Assembly (NCBI GenBank): GCA_902538695.1
Contig: CACBGC010000010.1
Coordinates: 1-21,910 of the forward strand
Source of the DNA: an uncultured Synechococcaceae cyanobacterium
GTDB lineage: Bacteria > Cyanobacteriota > Cyanobacteriia > PCC-6307 > Cyanobiaceae
DNA: 21,910 bases
Direction: 5' to 3'
Part shown: positions 13,421-21,841 of the stretch, one piece after another
Layout of the letters: each line of letters starts with the position of its first letter
Position numbering within the stretch: position 1 is the stretch's first letter
Notes under the pieces: model-generated
Database searches by the model: none
Seen by the model: only the letters and a program-made list of their open reading frames with translations
Told to the model about the DNA's origin: nothing
Made by a program: the position numbers and the translations under genes

Positions 13421-13981
13421 TTAAGTAGGTATTTCAATACTTATTTCATCAATTTTGATTGCTCTGCCGTTTAAGGCCAGCCAATTATCTTTTGATATTT
13501 TGGTTATTCTCTTTTGAAGTTCTCCGATTCTCTCAATATATGTATTACCAATTTTATATTCAGAGACCAAACTCCAACCAACCTGTTCTCCAACAATAAT
13601 TGTTATGCTTTTTCTTTTCATTAAGAGACTTATAAGAGAATTCATTTTTTTTGACCATTCATTTTGTTCCTTGCCAATACTTTTCATAACGAATCCCCCA
13701 ATAGAATCTATTAATAATGGATCTTCTTCATTCCTTAATGTATTTAATAGATCTGTCGTTTCTATTAATTTCCATTCTTTTGGCCTTCTTTTTCGATGTA
13801 AATTAATTTTATCTTGCCATTCTTTATCATCCAAATTGTTTTCAGATAAGGCAACATATGATAATTTTTTTACCTCCTTTGCAAGATGCTCCGCGAATTC
13901 ACTTTTCCCACTCTTTGTCCCCCCTGTTATAAATACTATATGAGATGAATATTTACTGATATTTAAATCCTTGGCATTCAT
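13421..13981 (-). CDS. cobU: Adenosylcobinamide kinase / adenosylcobinamide-phosphate guanylyltransferase
   Basis: This 186-residue enzyme of the nucleotide-loop stage of cobamide synthesis phosphorylates adenosylcobinamide and transfers GMP to it. The P-loop is FITGGTKSGKSEFAEHLA (about 17-34). The HRKRRPKEWKLIET block (about 62-75) holds the histidine that carries GMP. DPLLIDSIGGFV and IIVGEQVGWSLV are the usual conserved strands, and a late Gly-Glu-Leu-Gln stretch is present (RIGELQKR). The usual R in GGxRSGKS is K. Prochlorococcus makes pseudocobalamin, so the gene fits. It is two bases from trmL and ten bases from the upstream membrane protein gene. Confidence 0.92.
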   Translation of the reverse strand: MNAKDLNISKYSSHIVFITGGTKSGKSEFAEHLAKEVKKLSYVALSENNLDDKEWQDKINLHRKRRPKEWKLIETTDLLNTLRNEEDPLLIDSIGGFVMKSIGKEQNEWSKKMNSLISLLMKRKSITIIVGEQVGWSLVSEYKIGNTYIERIGELQKRITKISKDNWLALNGRAIKIDEISIEIPT

Positions 13982-13991
13982 AAATTCTCTA

Positions 13992-14303
13992 TTATTTAGA
14001 GAAATACCACCATGTTGCTAGAGGAATGATTGTGGCAGCAACTAACAAACCTATAACAATATAAGTGGCAGTTGAACTCTCAGTATCATTTGATCTCATA
14101 GTGTTAAAATTTGGATCCACTACAGGATTGTCGATAGATGAGGGCTGACTTTTTTCGTAATTTATAACAGTCTTCTGTTGAGTAATACCAAAATATTTAT
14201 TTATAGTATTAATTTCATTTGCGTATGTAGTCGACGGGATAACAATAAAGATAAAACCAGTAAAGATTAGTGAAAGTATATATTTATTGATGTTTAGGTT
14301 CAT
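13992..14303 (-). CDS. Hypothetical exported protein with C-terminal membrane anchor
   Basis: This 103-residue protein has an N-terminal signal peptide (about 1-28, SLIFTGFIFIVIPSTTYA before NE). A hydrophilic middle follows (about 29-75, Asn/Ser/Thr-rich, no cysteine), then one C-terminal membrane helix (about 79-98, YIVIGLLVAATIIPLATWW). The predicted topology is a lumenal or periplasmic domain tethered at its C-terminus. I do not recognise a family. It ends ten bases before cobU on the same strand and may lead that transcript. The upstream 111 bases are shared with the divergent CCB-type gene. Confidence 0.65.
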   Translation of the reverse strand: MNLNINKYILSLIFTGFIFIVIPSTTYANEINTINKYFGITQQKTVINYEKSQPSSIDNPVVDPNFNTMRSNDTESSTATYIVIGLLVAATIIPLATWWYFSK

Positions 14304-14414
14304 TTTGAGAGGTTTTGGTTAATTATATATTAAAAACCATATGTTTGAGTAATTTTAAATCTACTAAACAATATAATATTTGCATAATTTAATTAGAAAT
14401 AACATATTTAAAAT

Positions 14415-15041
14415 ATGGGATTCAATGGGAAATCATTAATAGCAGTCGGTGTAATACTTTTTATTTTTCAGATAGCAAATTTCATTTCAATAGAAACAAT
14501 CACTCCTGAGCTTGAAAGAGCACAAGTGTTAGCTGCAATAGCTTCGTTAATTATTATTTTGATAGGTTTTTTATTTAAACAATTCCAACCCATAGCTGGT
14601 GAGAAAGCTGTTTTAAAAGGAGAAAATAAGTTTCTCTTCGACAGAAACATGCCGGATGAAGTTATCGATGAACTTGCATGGGGTTCTGAAGCGATATTAA
14701 CTTCTACAGCAGCAGCAGCAATATTAATCCACAATGATGGCGTTAATATATTGAGGAGAGGTATCACTTCAAGTAATGAATTTAAACCTGGGGAAACTTG
14801 TCTGAGATCTATTAAAGATATGAAATTAATATCATTGGCAAACACTAAATTTTATCCTGGAAGAGATGAATTTTATAATTTTTGCGCTGAAATTCCATCT
14901 ATTTTAGTTGTACCTATAAATAATAAGGCTTTCATATTGATAGGAGGCTGGAGTCCTAAGTGTTTTACGAAGTCTGATGAAAAATGGATTAATAACTGGT
15001 CCAAAAAAATTAATAATATTTTCTCAAAAAATAAAATTTAA
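14415..15041 (+). CDS. Cytochrome b6f heme-attachment factor, CCB2/CCB4 family (DUF2930)
   Basis: This 208-residue protein has two N-terminal membrane helices (about 7-24 and 37-55) separated by an ERAQVLAAIASL stretch. A soluble domain follows with GEKAVLKGENKFLFD, DELAWGSEAILTSTAAAAILI, and PSILVVPINNKAFILIGGWSP. This matches the CCB2/CCB4 family, whose plastid members help attach heme c(i) covalently to cytochrome b6. It stands alone on the plus strand; TATAAT at 14371-14376 could be its -10 box. Its TAA shares bases with the convergent lptC stop (TTAA). Assignment is from recalled family features; confidence in the gene itself is very high. Confidence 0.75.
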   Translation: MGFNGKSLIAVGVILFIFQIANFISIETITPELERAQVLAAIASLIIILIGFLFKQFQPIAGEKAVLKGENKFLFDRNMPDEVIDELAWGSEAILTSTAAAAILIHNDGVNILRRGITSSNEFKPGETCLRSIKDMKLISLANTKFYPGRDEFYNFCAEIPSILVVPINNKAFILIGGWSPKCFTKSDEKWINNWSKKINNIFSKNKI

Positions 15042-15661
15042 AAATATATTATTGAATTAACTCTTTTATCTTTTGCTTCAAAGCTTACTGATTCCGTATT
15101 TAAATTATAGAAAGCATTTTCTGAGTTTATTTTATATTTATTTTTGTTATTTTCATCTTTAATTATATATTTTACTGGATTAAAAAATTCAATTATGTTA
15201 TCTGTACCCAATATGGCTTTTCCTGAATTTATGATGATATTTTGATTTTCAAATCTTATATTTCCCTCTAATAGATAGTTAGTATTTTCTATATTCCAAA
15301 TAAAATTATCAGCATTTAAAATATCCGCATTCTTTTTTAAAGTTTTTAATTTAACATTCCCTTTCAACTTCAAGAGTTTATTGTTGTCTGATAATGTAGA
15401 TTCTTCTGAACTAATAATATATTGAGTTTCTTTCCCATTAAGAATATTAATAATAGGTTTTTTTAATTCGAATTTTAATTCAATATTGTCATAACTTGAA
15501 TTTGGACTGGTAATAGAATATATTTTATTTCCACTTTTAGAGAATATAGTCATATCTAAACTGTCTATTTTTTGTATAATTTTATTTTCATCAATTACAT
15601 TTGGGGCGCAACCAAGCATAAATAATGGAAGGAAAATTATTAATCTATAATTTTTGCTCAT
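15038..15661 (-). CDS. lptC: LptC-like lipopolysaccharide export lipoprotein
   Basis: This protein of about 207 residues has a lipoprotein signal ending FMLGC (about 15-19), which predicts membrane anchoring by the acylated cysteine. The rest is beta-rich repeats typical of LptC/OstA folds, for example LKGNVKLKT, LEGNIRFENQNIIINSGKAIL and INSENAFYNLNTESVSFEAKD. LptC links the inner-membrane ABC transporter to LptA in LPS export. I place the start at ATG 15659-15661; a TTG two codons upstream is also in frame. It overlaps metG by 17 bases. Gene order metG-lptC on the same strand suggests co-transcription. Confidence 0.8.
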   Translation of the reverse strand: MSKNYRLIIFLPLFMLGCAPNVIDENKIIQKIDSLDMTIFSKSGNKIYSITSPNSSYDNIELKFELKKPIINILNGKETQYIISSEESTLSDNNKLLKLKGNVKLKTLKKNADILNADNFIWNIENTNYLLEGNIRFENQNIIINSGKAILGTDNIIEFFNPVKYIIKDENNKNKYKINSENAFYNLNTESVSFEAKDKRVNSIIYF

Positions 15662-17189
15662 ACTCAAGTTTATTTATGATTGGAGTGGGTTTAGGAAGAC
15701 TTGAGTTGCTTACTAATAATCCCCAAATTAATTGTTTTTTCCAAGGAATTTCCTCTCTGTATAAAGAGCCAAGTTGTTCATTAATTTTTATAGATAATTC
15801 GGGTAATAAAGGTAGTAATAATAATCCTATTATTCTGGTACTTTCTAAAACGTTATAAATAATTTCTTTAACTAGAGGTAGATTATCTTTCTCTTTTATT
15901 AGCACCCATGGCTGATTATCATTCAAATACAAATTTGTATTAATTGCTAGGCTAAGTACTTCATTAGCTGCTAAATCTAATTTGTAGTTATCAAAGTTAT
16001 AAATATAGTTTTCAACTGCAATTTTGGCAAAATTCTCTAATTTATTTTCACTTAAAATTTTTTCATTATTTGGCACTTTATTTTCAAACCATTTTCTAGA
16101 CATAGACGATGTTCTATTTAATAAATTACCAATTGTATTAGCTAAGTCATTATTTATGATGTCAACAAATCTTTTATCTTGAAAATCTCCATCATTTCCT
16201 AATGATATGTCTTTAATGAGGTACCACCTTACAGGATCATTTCCATATTTTGTAAGCAATAAATCAGGGTCTAGTACATTTCCTAAGCTTTTACCCATTT
16301 TTTGCCCCTCTCTTGTAAGAAATCCGTGCCCAAAAACCTTTTTAGGAACTTTAATTTTGGCGGAAATGAGCATTGCAGGCCAATATACAGCATGGAATCT
16401 CAAAATATCCTTACCAATTAAATGAACATTAGCTGGCCATCCTCCATTAATCGATTTTTCCAATGAATGTTCTGTCGTATCAGAACTAATGGCACTTATA
16501 TATCCGAGTAAAGCATCAAACCACACATAAAAGGTATGATTATCGTAACCAGGGACTGGAATTCCCCATGAAACATTTGTTCTTGAAATTGAAAAATCCT
16601 TTAAACCTCTAGAAACAAAATTTATAATTTCATTCTTTCTTTCTATTGGCTCTATAAAAGAAGGTTCGTTGATTATTTTCTCGATTTCTTTTTGATATTT
16701 TGAAAGCCTAAAAAAGAGATTCTCTTCATTTTTCCATTCTAGATTTTTTTGATGTATTGGACACTTGTATGTTGATGAATTTTCTGGATTATCTTTAAAT
16801 TCTTCACAACCGACACAATACCAACCTTTTTGAACTCCCATATAGATATCATCTGATGCTTTTACTCTTTCATAAAATTCATTAACAACAAATTCATGAT
16901 TTTTTGAGCTTGTTCTTATAAATTTGTCAAAGGATATATTCCAATCTTTCCAATTATTATTAAAGACTTCTGAGATTTCATCACAATGTGATTTTGGCGC
17001 AATACCCTTTTCATTAGCTGTTCTTTGTATTTTTAAACCATGTTCATCAACACCAGTGATGAAAATAACATCTTCGCCTGCAAGCCTTTTATACCTAGCT
17101 ATTGAGTCACAAATTATTGTTGTATATACACTTCCTAAATGAGGTTTATCATTAACATAGTATAAAGGTGTAGTAATGACAAAAGTCAT
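15645..17189 (-). CDS. metG: Methionyl-tRNA synthetase
   Basis: This 514-residue class I synthetase has a HIGH-type motif PHLGS (16-20) and a KMSKS-type motif KMGKS (297-301). The knuckle has zinc-type ligands C125-x-x-C128 and C143-P-I-H146. Anticodon-binding helices lie at about 360-514 with DNQPWVLIKE. It lacks the C-terminal tRNA-binding/dimerisation domain of E. coli MetG, as in many bacteria with the short form. It lies downstream of the RNase gene (68-base gap) and overlaps lptC. Confidence 0.96.
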   Translation of the reverse strand: MTFVITTPLYYVNDKPHLGSVYTTIICDSIARYKRLAGEDVIFITGVDEHGLKIQRTANEKGIAPKSHCDEISEVFNNNWKDWNISFDKFIRTSSKNHEFVVNEFYERVKASDDIYMGVQKGWYCVGCEEFKDNPENSSTYKCPIHQKNLEWKNEENLFFRLSKYQKEIEKIINEPSFIEPIERKNEIINFVSRGLKDFSISRTNVSWGIPVPGYDNHTFYVWFDALLGYISAISSDTTEHSLEKSINGGWPANVHLIGKDILRFHAVYWPAMLISAKIKVPKKVFGHGFLTREGQKMGKSLGNVLDPDLLLTKYGNDPVRWYLIKDISLGNDGDFQDKRFVDIINNDLANTIGNLLNRTSSMSRKWFENKVPNNEKILSENKLENFAKIAVENYIYNFDNYKLDLAANEVLSLAINTNLYLNDNQPWVLIKEKDNLPLVKEIIYNVLESTRIIGLLLLPLLPELSIKINEQLGSLYREEIPWKKQLIWGLLVSNSSLPKPTPIINKLEYEQKL

Positions 17190-17257
17190 AAAGCTTTTTT
17201 ATTTATACTAACAGATATTTTTTAAACAAATAACAACCCATTATTTTTATTATCTTA

Positions 17258-18442
17258 TTAATAAATAAATTCTAAAAGATTACTATCATTTATAATATAT
17301 TTAACTTTATATATTTTATTACTGTATATTTCTATTGATACAAAAAGAGTAATAAGTATTTCTAGTGAATAATCTGGAAAATAAACCAATGCAATATTTT
17401 TTTTATGATTAATCCACTTAACGAATATAATTTTATAAAAAGCTTTTTTTTCATTCTTAAAAAATATTTTTAAATACTTAAATTTGTCATTTTTAAATAT
17501 ATTATTATTTTCTGATTGTCTATTTTTTGAATAATCAATAATCTTAGAGACTGAATCTTTACTAAGAACTTCGTAATTATTAATTTTGTTATAGACTTGT
17601 CTTTGTATAATTAAATCTAGATATCTTCTTAGTGGTGATGTACATTGTACATACATTTTAAGGCCTAATGATTCATGGATTCCTGGCTTAGTAGTTATGT
17701 AACTTCTTCCCATATATTGTTTTAATATTATATATTTAATATCACTATCATTATATCTATTGAGTATTTCAGATGGATTGCAGTTTATTTTTTGAATCCT
17801 AAATGCAGCCGCTAAATCATATTTATATATAAATAAGCTTGTTACATAACCCATTAATATCATTGATTCTGCAATTATAATTTGTGATATTGTTTTCTCT
17901 AATTTAGTTAGTATAATCTTATCCTCGTTTAATTTAATTTTGTTATTAGGACTTTCAAAAAAAATTGCTCCTTGTTTCTTTCTAAATTTAATACTTTTTT
18001 CTAATAATTTTTTAATCTCAATTAATTCTATTTCTTCTTTGGGTTCTATTTCTAATATTTCATCTGCATCTTCATATGTTAATTGATATTTTGGTTTTAT
18101 TATTGCTTCAGTTATTTCATATTTATTTATTGATCCGTCGTCATTGAATTCTATTGCAGCACTAATAGTTTCTGAAACTTTATTTTGAGCTAGATTTGCC
18201 TTTTCAAGAATATCTTTAGGAAGCATTGGGACATATTGATCAATTAAATATAAACTACTATTTCTCTTTCTTGCATTTAAATCAACATTAGAGTCATGCA
18301 AAAAGAGTTTGCATGGATTACTAATATGTATCCATAAATTTTTTTTATTTCCTTCTTTTATTTCTAATGAAATAGCATCATCAACCTCATGTGGATCATC
18401 AGAGTCAATAATATATGTTTTTAAATCAGTTAAATCTTTCAA
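17258..18442 (-). CDS. rnb: RNase II-family exoribonuclease (minimal RNB protein)
   Basis: This 394-residue protein is nearly all RNB catalytic domain. It starts KDLTDLKTYIIDSDDPHEVDDA, placing the metal-binding acidic cluster (D13, E19, D21, D22) at the very N-terminus. Further matches are LWIHISNP, PMLPKDIL, NLAQNKVSETISAAIEF and TSPLRRYLDLIIQRQVYN with the catalytic arginine. The C-terminal 100 residues may be a degenerate S1-type domain. The N-terminal cold-shock domains of RNase II/R are absent: an in-frame stop lies a few codons upstream of the TTG start at 18440-18442. It lies 45 bases after rpsR. It is probably an active 3'-5' exonuclease with altered RNA binding; this is inference. 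Confidence 0.85.
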   Translation of the reverse strand: MKDLTDLKTYIIDSDDPHEVDDAISLEIKEGNKKNLWIHISNPCKLFLHDSNVDLNARKRNSSLYLIDQYVPMLPKDILEKANLAQNKVSETISAAIEFNDDGSINKYEITEAIIKPKYQLTYEDADEILEIEPKEEIELIEIKKLLEKSIKFRKKQGAIFFESPNNKIKLNEDKIILTKLEKTISQIIIAESMILMGYVTSLFIYKYDLAAAFRIQKINCNPSEILNRYNDSDIKYIILKQYMGRSYITTKPGIHESLGLKMYVQCTSPLRRYLDLIIQRQVYNKINNYEVLSKDSVSKIIDYSKNRQSENNNIFKNDKFKYLKIFFKNEKKAFYKIIFVKWINHKKNIALVYFPDYSLEILITLFVSIEIYSNKIYKVKYIINDSNLLEFIY

Positions 18443-18487
18443 ATATTTGAAATATTAATTATAATTCCAACTATATTCAATATGAAA

Positions 18488-18709
18488 TTATCCTTCAGGA
18501 TTTACAAAGGGTAAAAGAGCTACGATTCTGGCTCTCTTAACAGCTAATGTGAGATCTCTTTGTTGCTTAGAGGTTAAACCTGTCATTCTTCTTGGTAGGA
18601 TTTTGCCCCTCTCAGTGATGAATTTTTTTAGTAGTTCTACATCCTTATAGTCAATAGGATCTCCTGGTTTGATAGGTGATAATTGTTTCTTAAAAATTGA
18701 ATTAGGCAT
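18488..18709 (-). CDS. rpsR: 30S ribosomal protein S18
   Basis: This 73-residue protein has the S18 signature: IDYKDVELLKKFITERGKILPRRMTGL, then KQQRDLTLAVKRARIVALLPFV. Length is normal. It follows rpmG by 17 bases and precedes the RNase gene, an arrangement seen in cyanobacteria. Confidence 0.97.
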   Translation of the reverse strand: MPNSIFKKQLSPIKPGDPIDYKDVELLKKFITERGKILPRRMTGLTSKQQRDLTLAVKRARIVALLPFVNPEG

Positions 18710-18726
18710 GATTTAATTTGATTTGA

Positions 18727-18921
18727 TTACTTAATTTCTTTGTGAATTGTCATTCTGTTTAGATGAGGATTAAACTTTTTTAGTTCTAATCTTTCGGTTG
18801 TATTTCTACGATTCTTTTCTGTAGTATATCTTGAGACACCATTTGATCTCTTAGGATCTGTGCTTGTCCTAGCTTCAGTACATTCCAGGGTCACTACAAC
18901 TCTTGTCCCTTTTTTGGCCAT
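18727..18921 (-). CDS. rpmG: 50S ribosomal protein L33
   Basis: This 64-residue protein begins MAKKGTRVVVTLECTEART and ends in NRMTIHKEIK, with the L33 core RYTTEKNRRNTTERLELKKFNPHLN. The frame is open 16 codons further upstream to 18969, but the family N-terminus and length place the true start at ATG 18919-18921. The CxxC pairs of zinc-binding L33 are not kept; only one cysteine remains. It is divergent from pheT, with about 100 bases between starts, and heads the minus-strand rpmG-rpsR-rnb-metG-lptC series. Confidence 0.96.
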   Translation of the reverse strand: MAKKGTRVVVTLECTEARTSTDPKRSNGVSRYTTEKNRRNTTERLELKKFNPHLNRMTIHKEIK

Positions 18922-19022
18922 TTTAATTAATACTTTATTGTATAATTTTCTATTGTACATCTTCAACAAACTTTTTTGAAGATATACTTATTTCTTTTAT
19001 CATCATTGATTAAAAAATATAT

Positions 19023-21467
19023 ATGAAAGTTTCTCAAAATTGGTTGAAAAATTTAGTAGAAATTACTTCTACTCCTGAAGATCTCTCTGAGAAATTATCT
19101 ATTGGTGGATTTGAGGTTGAATCATTAGTAGATTGTTCAAAAAATGTAAATGGTGTTGTTTTAGGAAAGGTATTATCTGTTTTAAAACATGAAGGATCTG
19201 ACAAACTTTCAATTTGCCAAGTCGATATTGGTAATTCAAAAAATTTACAAATTATCTGTGGTGCGCGCAATATTAAACCAAATATTTATGTTTATGTTGC
19301 TAAAGTCGGCGCGACATTAAATGCAGTTGATTTAACTATTAAAAGAAGTGAAATTAGAGGTGTCATGAGTGAAGGAATGATATGTTCACTGCAGGAACTG
19401 GGTTTAGAGGATTCTAGCGAAGGGATAGAGATCATTGATGAAGATTTAGCCCTAAAACATGAATTGGGCACTCCAGGATCTGACTTGCTTCAATTAAATG
19501 ATTTTATATATGATTTAGCCATTACAGCTAATAGACCTGATGGAATGTCTGTTATAGGTATAGCACGTGAAATTTCTGCCCTTTTAGAATCCACCTTAAA
19601 TTTTCCAGAGTTAAACCATAAATACAATATTCATTTACTTAAGGGAATTAAACTTTGTCCTGAGGCTATAGAATCTAATTGCATTTATACAATAAGCTGC
19701 ATTGATGGAGTAAATGGAGAGAAATTATCACCAAATTGGCTTAAAGACCGTATAGAAAAATCAGGTATAAAATCTATTAATCTTTTAGTTGATTTGACAA
19801 ATTATATTCTATTAGAACAAGGACAACCTTTGCATGCGTTTGATAAAGATAAATTGTCAAACTTAATTGGTAAGGAAGTTTCTCCAGAAGATTTCTCTGT
19901 AAGAAAAGGCAAGGATAACGAAAGTCTTATTTGCTTAGATGGTAAAGAATATGACTTAAATGACAATATTACGGTTATTACTTGTTGTGATAAACCGGTA
20001 GCTATTGCAGGAGTTATAGGCGGTTTAGAGACTTCTGTAAGTAATACCACCTCATCTATTTACCTTGAAGGCGCTGTTTTTAATCCAGTTACTATAAGAA
20101 AATCTTCCAAGGCGGTTGGCATAAGAACAGAATCTAGCAGCAGGTACGAAAAAGGGATTTCATCAAAAAATACAATAAGTGCAGTAACAAGGGCAATTAA
20201 TCTTTTAGAAGAATATTTTTCTATTAATTCACCAATCATCAATACTTCAAATTTAATAAGTAATGAGGATATATTTATTAAACTACGGAGAAATCGAATA
20301 CATAAAATTCTTGGTCCATTAATTATTAACGATCAATTTGAAAAAAGAAATTTATCTGATAATGAAATAGTTGATAAATTAACACTGATAGGTTGTAATT
20401 TAAAAAATAAAAAATATGGCTGGGATGTAGCAGTTATTCCTAATAGATCTCATGATTTAACAAGAGAAATAGATTTAATTGAAGAAATAGCAAGATTAAT
20501 AGGGTATGACAGATTCGACTTAAAACTTCCTAATCCAATTAAGCCTGGAAAATTGTCATCAGAACAGTTGGCATTGAGAAAAGTAAAAAATGGTTTTATA
20601 GAAAATGGTTTTAACGAGGTACTAAGCTACTCTCTTGTTCCTGAAGATGATGAAAAACTTATAAAGATTTCTAATCCGTTGTTATTAGAAACAAGCTGTC
20701 TTAGAAATAATATCTGGAAAGAACATTTGGAGATAGTGAACCGTAATATAAAAGCTGGACAAGCAAGTTGTTATATATTTGAAATTGGAAATGTTTTTCA
20801 AAAGAAAACTGAGTTTATTCAAGAAGAAGTTCTGAATGGTGCGATATATGGAAATAAAAAATTTGGAAAATGGATAGATTCGGGTAAGGATAACGATCTT
20901 AATTATTTTCAGGCCAGAGGAAAGTTAAAGGAGGCTTTATCATCTTTGAACATAAAAATTGATGATAAACCTAGTGATTCAATTGATTTTCTTCATCCAG
21001 GAAGAACAGCAAAATTAGTTATAGAAGGTAAAGATGCAGGTTATTTTGGTGAAATACATCCCAAACTAATATTAGAAAAGAAGTCATTAAAAAAAGTTTA
21101 TTTATTTAACATAAATCTTTCTAACCTCTTGGGCGCTAGTACAAGAAAAAATAAATGGATTCCAATATATAAGCAATACCCAATTGTTCCGAAAATGGAA
21201 AGGGATATAAATTTTGTTTTCAGTAAGGAATTTTTAATTAGTGAAATAACATCACAAATAAGAAAAACAGGAAAAAATCTATTAGAGGATGTAAATTTAC
21301 TTGATGTTTTTGAAGATACTAAATTTGGAGATGATCATATAAGTTATACATTTAGATTATCTTATAGAGATAAAGATAAAACATTACTGGACTCTGACAT
21401 TACATCAATACATTCAAATATCATTTCTAACGTTGAAAAATGTTTTAACACTAAATTAAGGAATTAG
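19023..21467 (+). CDS. pheT: Phenylalanyl-tRNA synthetase beta subunit
   Basis: This 814-residue protein starts MKVSQNWLKNLVEI. In order it has a tRNA-binding OB domain (about 40-150, VLSVLKHEGSDKLSICQVDIG, then IICGARNI), the B3/B4 editing domain (about 215-385, ILLEQGQPLHAFDKDKL and RTESSSRYEKGI), and the B5 domain (about 420-490, ending NRSHDLTREIDLIEEIARLIGYD). The catalytic-like core follows (about 510-700), then the C-terminal ferredoxin-fold anticodon-binding domain (about 720-814, YPIVPKMERDINFVF, then LLDSDITSIHSNII). Length is normal for bacterial PheT. It acts with PheS as an alpha2-beta2 enzyme; pheS is not in the window, as in other cyanobacteria where the two are unlinked. Confidence 0.97.
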   Translation: MKVSQNWLKNLVEITSTPEDLSEKLSIGGFEVESLVDCSKNVNGVVLGKVLSVLKHEGSDKLSICQVDIGNSKNLQIICGARNIKPNIYVYVAKVGATLNAVDLTIKRSEIRGVMSEGMICSLQELGLEDSSEGIEIIDEDLALKHELGTPGSDLLQLNDFIYDLAITANRPDGMSVIGIAREISALLESTLNFPELNHKYNIHLLKGIKLCPEAIESNCIYTISCIDGVNGEKLSPNWLKDRIEKSGIKSINLLVDLTNYILLEQGQPLHAFDKDKLSNLIGKEVSPEDFSVRKGKDNESLICLDGKEYDLNDNITVITCCDKPVAIAGVIGGLETSVSNTTSSIYLEGAVFNPVTIRKSSKAVGIRTESSSRYEKGISSKNTISAVTRAINLLEEYFSINSPIINTSNLISNEDIFIKLRRNRIHKILGPLIINDQFEKRNLSDNEIVDKLTLIGCNLKNKKYGWDVAVIPNRSHDLTREIDLIEEIARLIGYDRFDLKLPNPIKPGKLSSEQLALRKVKNGFIENGFNEVLSYSLVPEDDEKLIKISNPLLLETSCLRNNIWKEHLEIVNRNIKAGQASCYIFEIGNVFQKKTEFIQEEVLNGAIYGNKKFGKWIDSGKDNDLNYFQARGKLKEALSSLNIKIDDKPSDSIDFLHPGRTAKLVIEGKDAGYFGEIHPKLILEKKSLKKVYLFNINLSNLLGASTRKNKWIPIYKQYPIVPKMERDINFVFSKEFLISEITSQIRKTGKNLLEDVNLLDVFEDTKFGDDHISYTFRLSYRDKDKTLLDSDITSIHSNIISNVEKCFNTKLRN

Positions 21468-21514
21468 TTGTATTGCTAATCTCATATAAGACTTTAAACT
21501 AGTCTACATATAAT

Positions 21515-21526
21515 TCTTATATAAGA
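21515..21526. repeat. Perfect 12-base palindrome TCTTATATAAGA
   Basis: This palindrome lies in the 93-base gap after pheT, 34 bases before the next ATG. A related sequence, TCTCATATAAGA, occurs at 21478-21489, so the gap holds a spaced near-repeat. It could be an operator or part of a terminator for pheT; no T-run follows. Confidence 0.35.
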
Positions 21527-21560
21527 TAAATAATAATCCTATAAAAGTAATTAATGTTGT

Positions 21561-21821
21561 ATGATGAAATACATGATTAATTTACTGTCACTACTTCTAT
21601 CTTCAGTCCTGTGGGTTCAAGTCCCTCAGTGGTCAGATGATTGGTCAAAATGTGCTGTTGACATACCAGATGCATCATGTCACTGGTACATTACTGCACC
21701 AGATAATACTTTTGGCGAAGGTTTTGATTGGGCTAGCGCTCCTTGGTTTGATGCTAATGGTTTAAGCGATGTCCCTAGTATCGATAGGGAAACTGCTATT
21801 GAGAAGCTACAATCTAGGTAG
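21561..21821 (+). CDS. Hypothetical small secreted protein with two cysteines
   Basis: This 86-residue protein has an N-terminal signal-like segment (MMKYMINLLSLLLSSVLWVQV). A Trp/Asp-rich mature part follows with two cysteines (KCAVDIPDASCHWY) that could form a disulfide, then DNTFGEGFDWASAPWFDANGL. I do not recognise a family. Three in-frame ATGs (21561, 21564 and 21573) are possible starts; no clear ribosome-binding site decides. It is 93 bases after pheT on the same strand. Base composition is less AT-rich than its surroundings, consistent with real coding. A hairpin follows the stop immediately. Confidence 0.65.
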   Translation: MMKYMINLLSLLLSSVLWVQVPQWSDDWSKCAVDIPDASCHWYITAPDNTFGEGFDWASAPWFDANGLSDVPSIDRETAIEKLQSR

Positions 21822-21841
21822 TACTGTCTTTAAGGCAGTAC
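21821..21841 (+). terminator. Possible terminator hairpin after the small secreted protein gene
   Basis: The arms GTACTG (21821-21826) and CAGTAC (21836-21841) surround a nine-base loop and begin at the last base of the stop codon. The following sequence is GGAAAAATG, not a T-run, so if it terminates transcription it is not a standard intrinsic terminator. The rest of the window to 21910 shows no gene I can support. Confidence 0.35.

Noticed and set aside
13605..13943. Plus-strand 112-codon frame
   Set aside because: It is antisense to cobU, which has clear motifs.
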